DNA of 64,000 nucleotides, from NCBI GenBank assembly GCA_009869945.1, contig WIXG01000197.1:62001-126000 (forward strand), in the 5' to 3' direction. Both the position numbers and the translations under genes were made by a program. Source of the stretch: Mesaphorura yosii. Taxonomy: Eukaryota; Arthropoda; Collembola; Poduromorpha; Tullbergiidae. The notes under the pieces are model-generated. The model was given only the letters and a program-made list of their open reading frames with translations. It ran no database searches and had not been told where the DNA came from. Positions 25,945-40,700 of this stretch are shown piece after piece; the first letter of the stretch is position 1, and each line of letters starts with the position of its first letter.

Positions 25945-28900
25945 CTGATTTTAAAAAATATCAATGAAGTGAACAAAGATGGTGAAGAAAACTATATGGG
26001 ACTTTCTTATGGATACTTGCATTGTGTCGAGTGAACGCGATTTGGTTTCATTTATTGCGAAAATTGCGAATTCGACGCTCGACAGATTGAGTTAAGAGCT
26101 TTTGTGAAGATACAAGAAAACCACTTGAAAAGTGTTGGAGAGTTACCTTGGCGTAACACGACCGTTTCCCAGCACCATGTTTTCTCTTTATGAAAGTTGC
26201 AAATTTCAGGAGAAATAATCTGGGCACTTTGGAAATGCCAACTCACTTTCAAGCACCTCTTTAAATTGATGGAGACCAAGTTCGTCTACTTAGAAGAAGC
26301 GTTCATGCTTCTAGTATCAAATGTCTGACTGAAAGTTGAGCTGAACGTCTTTGATTTTGAGTGGAAAATCTTTCTTTGAGTCCAACTTAAGACATGGACG
26401 TGGAAGACGTCCGCCGAATTAAATGCAACTCATAACTTGGTCCGTTTAGTAGGTTACTGTGTCCTTTGTTGTTTGCTCGATAATCTCAGTCGGTCAGTAT
26501 GGCTTTCGCTACGGGAAGGTATTCCAGCACTCTAAACTACAAAGTACGGACTGAGTTCAGAAGAGGCATGGACAGAGATTAGAATTGCGCCAATTTATTT
26601 CGCAACATGAAAAGGTTGGTTTAAAGAACAGGCACAACATTCCATGCATCCAGTCTCCACAAACTTCAGGCAGGCAGGCAAGCGAGTATTTGTTTTATTT
26701 TGTGTTTAAGGAATTTGCTCGCATGATCACATCACCTATTTCATTTCTCTTTTCTTTTACTCAAAGCAACGCAGAAACCAAAGAACGAAGTTAGTACTCT
26801 TAGCTCCATTGTTACATCTTGAGCATGCACTCCACGAATTACTGCGACCAGACCGAGCCATGCACGCATATAATTATTAGGTCGATAATTCCGTGCCGTT
26901 AAAGTAGACAGAACGCCAGGTTGTGCCGTAACAAATATTATGATGCAGATAAGAGCGTTAGTTGTATAATAAGTAGTAATTGTACCCAGGCCTAGGGGTA
27001 CATGGTAGGTTGGGCCGTGACATTGCGCTTTACTACGCAACATCAAAATCCTAACGTAATATCTTTCTTCCGTTAAGAAACTTATTAACATTGCCAACCT
27101 AATTGAAATAACTCAAACAATGCGACACTTGCGTATGCCATGCTACTAATCCAATGTGCAATCACCACTGTAGCCCACTTCCGGGCTGTCCGGAAGTAAC
27201 TCCGTATGCCTTACATGTTGAGCACACGAAGCACGAATCAGACGGCCGAAATAGATATTTGGCCACTATTTTAATCTCACAGAGTGAAAGTCCTTCGAAA
27301 GCCTTGCTCCGGGCTTTCCTGCAGACGTTGCCATTTTCTTACGAAATAGGAATGTAAAGTGCAAGAAAAGCAATCCATTAGAGCGGTTCAGGGCATTTCT
27401 ATTTCAAGTGAAAGCGTCTTTATGACGGAGACCTCCAGTATTTATGTGTCAATAAATTAGCAGTGATAATTGTATACTTGCCAGTTAATTTGTATGATCA
27501 AGGCATTTATTCGCGTCGACCCGCATTCAACCGACGCCGTATAATACACATTTTAGGAAGTTAGGCCTCTTGTAGGGCTTTCGAATTATCGAATTACATT
27601 CCGGCGAGGCGGGTTTCGCGCTCCTTCATGGCTTAAATGGCGCCTGTGCTACTTAAACACTGCAAGAACAAGTTCCAGAAATTAATCGCTTGACCTGAAC
27701 ACGTAAAAGCGTCTCATTTCATTATGGTACATAGAAAGCAATGCAAAGAGCAGTGTAGAGCGGTACACGTCGTCGGCGTCGTCGTATTGTATGTTCGTGT
27801 GTGCGTGATTTCTTCTAAGCCAAGAAAACTCAATTGATTATAATCAAACGAGGCCAAAACAACAATCGTATTATGTGTTAATGTATTCCTCGCTGCTCTA
27901 GTAAAGTCATAATGCAAAGCTGTTGATGCAAGCGGGTAAATGACGAATGAAATATACAAGGACGGTTCTGGCCGTAGTGAAATCTTTTTGCATGTGTACC
28001 CGGTCTGCTGACTGTGACTGGTCTCTGGAATATGATTATTATGTGTATAATTGACCTTTTACATTTCAAAAGTCTCACACATGTGCATGTGCCTCTGTCT
28101 TACTTGACTCAGCTTCGCGGCTAGCACCTGAGCTGTGCCGTGCCGTGAAAGCTGAAAAGTTTCCACAAAGTAGTTTAGTTTCTGATTCGCGACAAGCACC
28201 GAGCTGCCCAACACATTATGTTAACGGTTCACATGAAATATTGCGTTTCTTCTCCTCCTCGACTCCAGTCTTGGCCATTAGGTTGAAGTGCGTGCATGCC
28301 GTGGCGTAAGTTGTTGATCGATCAAACTTACGAGGAAATGTCCACGCGCTGAAGACGGACGCCTGGCCAGGGCACAGTACAAGCCTTCTTGGCCGGTGGT
28401 TTAATCTCCTGCCAAGGAATATCATGTTGATCACATTATTCCGCTGACTATGACAATTTCAAAGTCGAACATTTGCATCGGGGAATTAAGTGGCAGTTCC
28501 ACTTATTAGCAATTAGTTAAATTTTTAGGTCTCGGATTAGATTATTTCATGCTCGAGCGAATAACAAAGAAGTTAAAGTCTATGAACGTTTTCGGCACAA
28601 GAACGCGACAACTTCATTGGAGTTTGAGTTCTTGGGAAACGGATGAAATGAGTGTAAATGTAAAAGGTTTTTAATTACTCTGGCTTCAAGCTTGCTTCAG
28701 GTTTAAGCTGAGCTTAAAGTAGAACTGCGCCAAGCGCTTTACTTGAGTTTCGATTTTACTTTCATGTCAGTGAGATTGCGACTTGATTACATCAATCACT
28801 CAAATTCGTGCCTGCTAACTGACGCGTGCATGCACTAAAGTCAAGACATTGCAAACCACGAAGTGTTCATGGCTCGTCTGTCGTGAGTTTCAGCTTAATA

Positions 28901-29721
28901 TTGTGACATTCGAGCTTTCACTTCGTGAGGCCGCGAGACCTTAATTAAGCACGTAACTATTTTACGAGATCGATCCACATTCTACCGTGTCGGCGTCGGT
29001 GAAAGCTAGCAAGAGACGTCTTAATCCAGTATAAATATCAAAAACATCGGTATATATTTATTTCCACAGAATAAATTAAACAAATGGAGATTTGAAAGAA
29101 TTTAACTCATGCATGAACTTAATACTTACCACGAGATACTCGCTTTATGTGCACACGTAGAAAGTGAGTATAAATAAACAGTGAACTAACTAATACTTAT
29201 CACGAAAAATTACGTATACTGCCTATCAATAGTTTACCTTCACATTTCACATGCACAGTCATATTACCCGGGTCAATTGTTTACCTGAAAAATATCTTAC
29301 AAGGCTATAAGCGAACGTAATTTGAAAACAGAATTAAATAGTCTTATAACTTATCGACATTCATTTAGAGGTCTTTGACCAACTTATCAAAACTAAATCC
29401 GTGAAACACACAGGCTTTAAACAAAAAAGGATGACAAGGTGCTATGCATCCGGGTCTGACAAGCCTGTAGGGTCAATTAAATTTCTCATACAGTGACAAG
29501 CGAGATTAATTTTATGAAATATCTAATCTTATGCCATTAAACAGGTAATACAGAAAGAGTGTCATACATTTCTACAGAAATAAACTGGCAAAAAAATTGA
29601 CAAGCTTAGACAAAAGAATCACCCAGTCACCTGTTCTGAACCTAAGGTAATTAGCGGGGCAAAGATGAATATGAATAATACGAATTGGGGTGAGTTGAAG
29701 ACTTCCTATCAACTACTCGCA
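25945..29721. other. 3.7-kb region without a supported gene
   Basis: It lies between the copine 5' side and the DHX15 3' end, both on the minus strand. Only short frames without family features occur. It may hold copine 5' exons or promoter (a donor-like site follows an ATG at 26277-26279, but its phase does not join the first certain exon) and the DHX15 3' UTR. A 26-bp imperfect palindrome is at 28306-28331. Confidence 0.5.
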
Positions 29722-32547
<2,826 letters not shown>

Positions 32548-32996
32548 AATTCCTTCTCTTGATTGACCAGTTATGAATTCAAACAATACGATTAAAAAAG
32601 CAATTTTTTTTCTAAAATGCGATGAAGTTAAAGATAGCCTTAGACGCTTAAAAATATTTCCTTTCGAAAATCGAAATATTCCTCCAGTCGCCAGCAATTG
32701 AGAAAATTCTACGCGGACGACTTTTTGTACTTTATGATGCATAGCTGCGTGGCATTGGCTATTGGTATTTTTGAAGCTGAGCAGACGAGACAGCCGGTAT
32801 GAGAGTTAGTTGCTTATACTTTCTTGTAATCCTTGAATGTCGTCTGATTCGCGAATAATGAAAACCTCGCACTGAAGTCTTGAGTTCTGAACATGTGCTT
32901 CGCCTGAAATATTCGAAATCACAGTCGTAGTCGGCTGAACTTTAACTCACCAGTGGGTATTAGTTAAAATTTGCACTGTAGTTTATTATTTATAAA
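32548..32996. promoter_or_regulatory. Bidirectional promoter region, DHX15 / DDX56
   Basis: 449 bases separate the start codons of two divergent RNA helicase genes, so both promoters must lie here. A shared or overlapping bidirectional promoter is likely. I see no classical TATA element at a convincing distance. Confidence 0.5.
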
Positions 32997-35165
32997 ATGT
33001 TGCAGTTTCATGAAATGGGGTTGGACGATCGTCTTTTGAAGGTAGGTACAATTTCATATCAGTTTGATGACGGTGTTGGCCTAATAATAACTGACTTAAT
33101 TATTCAATGTGACAGGCGATAGCGACACTAAGATGGAAGGAGCCCACGATGATTCAAGAGAGAGCAATTCCTTTGATTTTGGAAGGAAAAGATGTCCTAG
33201 CTCGAGCAAGAACTGGCTCCGGTAAAACGGGCGCCTATCTCATCCCTCTTCTGCAGCGAATTCTTACCCTGAAAGTCACAGCTCGTGAACAATCTGTCAG
33301 GGGTCTAGTACTAGCACCAAGCAAAGAACTTTGTCAGCAAATTCACATGAACTGTATGCAATTGATATCGTCATGCTCCAGAGACTTAAAAATCGTGGAC
33401 ATTTCATCGCACGTGGATGCAAGCTCCATCAAGTCCATACTAACTGAAGGACCAGATGTAATTATTAGCACACCTTCCAGAATTCTGACACATCTTCAGT
33501 CGAATCACCTGGACTTGAAAGAGTCTCTACAGTTCTTCATAATTGACGAAGCAGATTTAATTTTTTCGTTTGGATTCGAACAAGACTTCAAGAAGTTAAC
33601 CAAGTATTTGCCCAAAGTTTATCAATGTGTTCTCGCAAGTGCCACATTGTCGGAGGAGGTCATTGAGCTGAAGAAGATGGTGCTTCATGATCCAGTTATA
33701 CTGAAACTTGAGGAACCGATGATTCCATCCTCTGAGCAATTAGCTCATTATATTATCAGGGTAATAGCATAGGTAAATTATTTTAGCAACTTGGGCAATT
33801 TCAGTTACCAAAGTATTTTATCCTCATTTCAGGGCGAAGAGGAAGATAAATTTGTACTTATCTATTCATTGTTCAAGCTGACTTTAGTTCGGGGAAAATC
33901 TCTCATATTTGTGAATACAGTCGATCGCTCCTACAAGTTAAAATTGTACCTGGAACAATTTGGAATCAAAGCCTGCGTCTTGAATTCCGAACTTCCCCAG
34001 TTATCGCGTTGGCACACTGTACAGCAATTCAATATTGGAGTTTATGATGTCATTATAGCTTCCGATGACAGACATTTGGACGAAAAACCTGCCAAGGATG
34101 TTGATATTAAAGAAGAACCTGCGGAGTAAGATTCTTCTATGAAGGAAGCTAATAAACAGGAGTTCTAACAATTTGTTTTGTTTTCTACAGAGCCGGAAGT
34201 AGAAAAAAGAAGGAGGTCCTGAAACGTGACAAGGAGTCCGGTGTGTCCCGTGGAATCGATTTTCAGTTCGTCGCAAACGTAATCAACTTCGATTTCCCAT
34301 CGGACACAGATTCATATTTGCATCGTGTCGGTCGAACAGCTAGAGGAAATAATCAGGTAGGTGAACCACACTCCACTTAGAATTGAATCAGAACTGAATC
34401 CATTCAGCTTTATTATATCCGCTCCACGTCAATAGGGAGCAGCCTTATCATTTGTGAATGCGAAGGAGGAGGCGTTGGTTGAAGATGTCGAACAGGTTTT
34501 GCAAGAACTAAGTGGTGAAGAAGGTTTGAAGATGAAGCCATTCAATTTCAAAATGGACGAGGTAGAGGGCTTCCGGTACCGAGCTCGTGACGCCTGGAAA
34601 GCTGTGACTAGAATTGCAATCAAGGAAGCACGATTAAAGGAAATTAGAATTGAAATTATGAACTCTCAGAAGCTAAAAGTAAGCAAAACATTTTCCTGAC
34701 ATTACGACTTGGATAAATCTCAATTGAAATGATTTATTATTTATTTCCAGGAGTATTTCCAGTCTAATCCAACTGATCAGAAAGCGCTGAGGCATGATAA
34801 AGCTCTTCATATTGTTAAACAGCAGCCACACTTAAAACACGTTCCCGAGTATATTGTGCCAAAGACTTTGAAACAATTAAGTCGCGGTGGTCGTATTAAA
34901 GATAGCGGAAATGAAGGATTTTCAACAAACGCACTTTTCTTAGCAGCCACGGGCAGAAGTAAGAAGAAAAAGAAGACGACATACAACAAGAAGCAGGCTG
35001 AATTACGGGTAAGTCACTAAACGACTATTCTAACAAACTAAATATTGAAACACGAAGAGTTAAAATGCATCTATGCTTTAGAAAAGGAAAAAGGACCCAC
35101 TGCAAAGTATGGAGTACACAGGCTTGAACAAGAAGAAAAAGCGAAAGGTAAAGGAAGACGATTGA
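32997..35165 (+). CDS. DDX56: DDX56 DEAD-box RNA helicase (ribosome biogenesis)
   Basis: Nucleolar DEAD-box helicase needed for assembly of pre-60S ribosomes (yeast Dbp9 family). Exons: 32997-33041, 33116-33760, 33833-34125, 34191-34356, 34436-34678, 34751-35008, 35082-35165; 577 residues, close to human 547. It opens with [15 protein letters not shown]. Motif I ARTGSGKT is near 46-53, motif Ib-like STPSRIL, DEAD (IIDEAD) near 158, SAT near 190, then [14 protein letters not shown], and motif [11 protein letters not shown] near 371. The family mark [13 protein letters not shown] follows. The C-terminus is a Lys-rich nucleolar tail ending [11 protein letters not shown]. It converges with the first ApoL-like gene, about 200 bases stop to stop. 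Confidence 0.95.
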
Positions 35166-35363
35166 GTACATCTCAAGGCTGATGAGAGTTTTTATTAGAA
35201 ATATTTTTTATTTCGATGACAGAATACTGAATTTTACAAAATTATTACTAGAGTAGATCCAGGTACTGCATTGTTAAATTGTTAACTAGAATTACATATT
35301 AAAATATATCTCCGATTTCTTTATTCAATTTCCCGTCGAAGTTGAAAGCTATGATTGCGAGCT

Positions 35364-36588
35364 TTATAATTGCTTTGAAGTATCACACACACTTTCATTA
35401 ATGACACTATTGTCAGTATCCTCGGCCTCAGGGGTGTGATTAGTCTCATTATTCATTTGCTCTGCTTGTGATTCTAGTTCCATGTCTTCAGATGGGCCAG
35501 TTTGATCTTTTTGTTCCATTTCTTCAACTGGTTCAGCTTCGCATGTCTTGAGAAGGCTGAGGATATCAGCACATTTACCAATGTCATTTTCCAAATATTT
35601 GATCACGTCAGTAATTGTGTTAGCCAACGGATCCGGGTTCTTCCAGTCTCGAATTAGGAGAGCCACATCAATTACGCTGAAAATTACGCCAACTGCGGCT
35701 CCAATTCCATGCAACATAGTCCTTCCTGACACCCCTCTGACAGACTGCGCCGAGTTCTTGACCAAAACACGAAACTCTTGCAACTCCCGACTTGCAACTT
35801 GTCCGAGCTGAACAGCAGCATTGATCACTGGGTGTGAAATTTCTTGCATAATATCCCTCGGGTGGAAGCCTTTTGTCAAAATTATTCCGACGGCCAATTC
35901 TTGCAATCGACTCATTTGTTGTGAGATTTGCTTCCCGATGACAGTGTCTTTGATAACAAAGTCATATCCAGTTATGACCAGTCTGACGGATTTTCGGCAG
36001 ATGTGATAAAGTGTACTTCGCAATGCGACTCCTTCATCAACTCCAGCACTGCTGACGATTTCTTCAACAACTGAGTTGATAACGTTGAGTTTCAATGTCA
36101 GTTCTTCCGCAGCCAGTTGTTGTTGTTGTTGTAGCTTATCCAGATTCTGGGTAACTTGTCGGTGTTTTCTCTTGTATGCAAAACTTGAGCCAATGGAAGT
36201 AACAGCACTTGCTCCTGATGCAACAATTCCACCGATAGCAACAGGAGCTGAAAGTCCACCAGTAAACGGGGCAGCACATAAGGCAACAGCTCCACTTATG
36301 CCAATAGTTGTTCCTAATAAACAGAACACATTTAAGAACTTGATGAAGTACACTAACCATTAAAATCCTTGACCACGTTATTCCTGCTCTCGCCTTACCT
36401 GCGGTTCGGACAATGTTGTTCCGTTTTCGATACTCGGCTATCATAAGCAAGACATCTTTCAATTCAGAAATGATTTGAGCATTAATTTGGGCAAGATTCT
36501 CGATGGATAGCTGCAAATCGCTTGGAGCATTGTAGCCTTCTGTTGTCAGCTGGGCAGCAACAGCCTCCGAACTGGGAACTGAATACAT
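35364..36588 (-). CDS. Apolipoprotein-L-like protein, copy 1
   Basis: Exons (minus): 36588-36399 and 36313-35364; 379 residues. The protein starts with a short helical region. From about residue 66 comes the Gly/Ala-rich membrane-inserting pair of helices typical of ApoL proteins (GTTIGISGAVALCAAPF; then GLSAPVAIGGIVASGAS). A Gln-rich coiled coil and a long helical middle follow. A second Gly-rich hairpin occurs near 290 (LHGIGAAVGVIFSVIDVALLIRDW), matching the pattern before the C-terminal helix of ApoL. The tail is acidic, Glu/Asn/Thr-rich. ApoL proteins are amphitropic and implicated in membrane remodelling and ion permeability; what they do in invertebrates is not known to me. No signal peptide is seen, suggesting an intracellular protein. 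A related gene lies at 57632-58902. Confidence 0.78.
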
Positions 36589-37727
36589 CTTGATAAGGCA
36601 AAATCTTGTGATAAGACACTGGCACTTATAAAATGAATAATTCAGGAGCAGCGATATGTCAAATATTTACAATTTTGAGTGGAGATAAGAATTATTGATG
36701 TAGAACATGTGATCCTCGTGTAAAACTCAGAGCTTGATGACTAATCCGCTCCAAACACGTTTACTTTGTACGGATTGAATCTGTACGAAGGCGAAACAGG
36801 TGTTGGTGTATACCTATATGGCCATCGGCCATGTATTGAAAACATACTCTAGTCAACGTACGGAGTTAAAAAAAATGAACTGATTGGTGCAAGGGTTGAA
36901 GACAATAGTATTAAATGCCCACGTACTTAAATCCAGTTCATACGTCATATAGTTGCTATGGAGGAGCAGACATAATAGTAGCACTACGACTACAACGTGT
37001 CACGTCTGGTCGAATACAGTTGCAAATTCTTGTGGCCAAAGAAATCATTCCCTGGCCACTGATAAAGAATAAACTCACTTCCAAATCTTTATGCGGTCAG
37101 TCGTACATTCGTGTTCCGATGCTCATTCCCACTTAGTCCAATAAATTAATGACCGTCTCGGACTTCCTGTTGAGGTTCTTAAAATAGCGTGAAGGGCTTC
37201 AATTTTGAATTTCATTCGAAGTCAATCGCCATATGCTATTTTATCATGATCAGTCGAAGAGGTTAAAGGCCAGCTCCATCCAAATTCACTTCTGCAACTT
37301 TGGTTCCTTCATAATGGATATGCGCCAATCCAAACTCCAAAGGTTGACCGTCGCCATAACAGCACTGGCAAGACAATGAGTTGCATGACAAACACAAATG
37401 ACCGTAAGTGAACTGTATGCTTTCATTGTTTTCCTCTTTCAATCTCATGCAACGACGATCGGCTCAATCGTTTGCTTCGTCGATACGACTTTCATTCTTC
37501 AACTTTCTCTTCTCGGGGTAGTTGTCAGCAGTAAACTTCATATTAAATTGACCAAAATCAAAACTGGTAATTTACTTCATTTTGTGTTGAAAGTTCTAAA
37601 GTCATACATTGATTAAAATATAATAGTAGTGAACAATCTAATTTAATTAAACTGGTCAAAGGTCAGGTGATTGACGGCCTCAACTTGAACTCATTACATC
37701 GTGGTGTATTAATAAACATATACAATC
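36589..37727. other. Divergent gap, ApoL-like copy 1 / IFT172
   Basis: 1.1 kb with only short open frames. The minus-strand frame at 37263-37448 is Cys-rich (61 codons) but has neither homology I recognise nor a clear partner exon. The region should contain the promoters of both flanking genes. Confidence 0.45.
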
Positions 37728-40700
37728 ATGCAGCTTGAATATCTTGATACTTTGATACCCGGAGTGTCAGTGTCTGATCAGGTGAGTGTACTTTGCTCTC
37801 ATTGTTGCATGGCTATGAAGTACGCCCACGAAATCAGTACTGGTTGATTGACACCTAACGTTCACAGGCCATTTCCCAATTCATGTTGACAATGACTTGG
37901 GCCCCAAATAGCCGGAAGTTGGCAGTTTGTGGCAGAGATCGTGTTATCCTCATGTACGATGAAGACGGCGAACTGAAAGACAAATTTCCAGCACGGCCTG
38001 CTGATCTTCCAAGTACCTCCGGATCAGCATCCAATGACCGCGTACGAAACTGTTTTAGTTCAACTCCTCCAGCATTCTTTCATCACGAAATTCATGTCCT
38101 AAATTCACTGATTTGTTTATTAGGGACACACGCCAGGGAGTAGCAGATTTAGAGTTTTGGACATGACGTTCTCTCCAGACTCGACCAAGCTTGCAACAGC
38201 GCAGTCTGATGGAGTTGTTCATATTTACAAGATGGGAGACGGTTTCAAGGAGAAGAAGTCACTTCTGGGCAAATTGGCTCAACCAAAGGCTGTTACTCAT
38301 GTTGTGTGGGGAAGCGAGTTAGACGTGATATGCTGTTTGCTGGATGGAAAACTACGCCACACACCGGCGGCTTCAATCAGATCCCCCAGGACCAAAACGT
38401 TCTTTGAATGTGAATACCCGTGTGTTTCGCTAATCTCAAGGTAAGGAATTTCCCATTCGATAAGAGACGTTATTGACAGCTTGTTTCACTGCAGGCACAA
38501 GGGGTCCGAATTGGCAGCCGGCTTTGGTGATGGGACGATTGCTCTGTTCAGTGCTGGAACCGGTGATTCACCAAATCTTGTAAGAAATAAGAGAATTTTT
38601 CTTTCCTTCCCTTGCTCGTTTTCTGCTCAGCCCTTATTCCATACCCTTTGATTCCAGAAATGCACTATCAATCATTCGTGCGCGCCATTTGCTCTCGCGT
38701 TTGGTGGCGATACGTTCCTTGCTGGTGGGTCAGACAAGCTGATAACGGTTTACAGTGACAATGGAAAAGTGGTTCAAGTCTTCGACTACACCAAAAACAC
38801 AAACAGTAGCGACAGGGAATTCAGCACAGCTGCATCAAGCCCGAATGAAAAATTTATACTCTTTGGTGGAATGGACCGTGTCCGCAAGTTTCGCTACCTC
38901 TTAAGGAGAAAGGTTTGGGAGGAGGCTGGAGTCCATGACTATCCCGATCTGAGAACAGTCATTTCGCTGAAATGGAGCGAAGACGGAGCTAGAGTTGCTA
39001 TGCAAAACATGTTTGGAGCTCTTTTCCTATTTGAGGCTAACACGAGGCAAGCGAGAAACAGCCAAACACCGAACAATAAAGTTCGAAAGATTTCGTTTAA
39101 TCCTCCTTATTTCCACAATTAAAAACAGGAAATCAGAGGAAGATCTATTTGATGTCATTTACACAACTCCAAGCAAGATTGTAATACATGTCAAAACCTC
39201 AAACGTTCATATGGAAGTTCAATCTAGACATGGGGCTGAAATTTTGGACGTTCGTGTAATGGGAAAAGAACAGTACGCAGTTGCTTCAACAATGGAAACT
39301 TTCATATTTTGTAAGAATCTATTTTTGCTTTTCTGCATTTTGTGCTATGCCCAACAGAGTATATTTTCCTATTTCCTCCTCGTTAGGTGATATTAATCGA
39401 CGTCTCGTGAGTGAAGTTGATTGGCCTGATAATGAAGGAAACGAAAAATTCTATTTTGGAAATCTGAATGTTTGTGTAATCTTTAACGCTGGATATTTCA
39501 CTCTGGTGGAATACGGAGCTGATTCGAGTCTTGGATCATACAGGTGAGAGTTGCTGAAATGAGTGTAATTTATGAATTTTTAATAATGCAAAGTGCCATC
39601 TTTACCAGGACGGATTTGGCAAATCCACATGTTATCAGTGTGCGCATCAATGAACGATTACGTGAAAGAAAAGCCAACAACGAAGTCAACAAGAAGCTGG
39701 CATATTTGACCGATCTTCGTTCCATTACAGTTGGTAAGTTCGGTACAAATCCTTAATTTCTATTTCGCGGAAACGCGTGCCAGGTTTGTGAATATGTATT
39801 TTCCAACAGTTGATTTGGATTTGGGTCACACTATTGGCCATATTACTCATGACTCGAAAATTGATTGGTTGGAGTTAAATGAAACCGGATCCAAACTAAT
39901 CTATCGTGATACAAAACTTCGCTTAACATTGGTAGATGTAAACTCATTGAGGAAAGTTCGAATTATTTCGAACTGCTCGTTTGTTCAGGTAATACACACT
40001 CTCATTGCTGAAAATTTCTCTTTAGTCTCAGAGTTCAGAACTTTTGATTGTGTGCACAGTGGGTTCCTGGCAGCGATGTTGTTGTTGCCCAAAGTCAGGA
40101 TAGACTTTGTGTTTGGTACAACATCAATCACCCTGAACAAATCACAAATTATGAAGCGAAGGGAGTGGCTTTCAACATTGTCAAGGCTCTCAAGAAGACA
40201 TACGTCCAAGTATCAGAACCTGGGCACCTTGTCAATTCGGTGCACTTGGACGAGAGTTTAATTGAGTTTGGTACAGCCATGGACAGCGGGGACCTACTTC
40301 GAGCTGTCTTGTTTCTGGAAATTGGCTCAGAATTGCCAGATGATACGCAGATCATGATGTGGAAGCAGCTGCAAAGACGGGCAATGGAGCTCGGCGACCT
40401 TGCAATTTTTGAACGCGCTGCAGCTGGATGCAACGATGTCGCAAAGTAAGACGGAATTGTCTGTCTTCATTTTTTCATCATCACTTGCATTGATTTTTCT
40501 GTATTTTCAGAACTAAGTACGTTCGTGACACATTAGCTTTGGCTCATACAGCAATGGATGACCGGATTGAGTCTAACGTCATTCAGAACGAAATTGAAGC
40601 ACGCATAGCCTTGTTAAGAAATGAAGTTGAACAGGCTGAAACGGCCTTTTTACAAAATGAAGATGCCGACAGCTGCATTTCGATGTAAGATGTCGACATT

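Noticed and set aside
28306..28331. 26-bp palindrome with TTGATCGATCAA centre
   Set aside because: It is too short and imperfect (two-base bulge) to be more than chance in 64 kb.
37263..37448. Cys-rich minus-strand frame of 61 codons
   Set aside because: No homology recognised, no signal peptide, and it sits in a promoter region between divergent genes.
39095..39128. GT donor at about 39095 for the IFT172 intron
   Set aside because: It would make a 34-base intron, shorter than any other in the window, and inserts residues absent from the family; the GC donor 48 bases earlier fits better.
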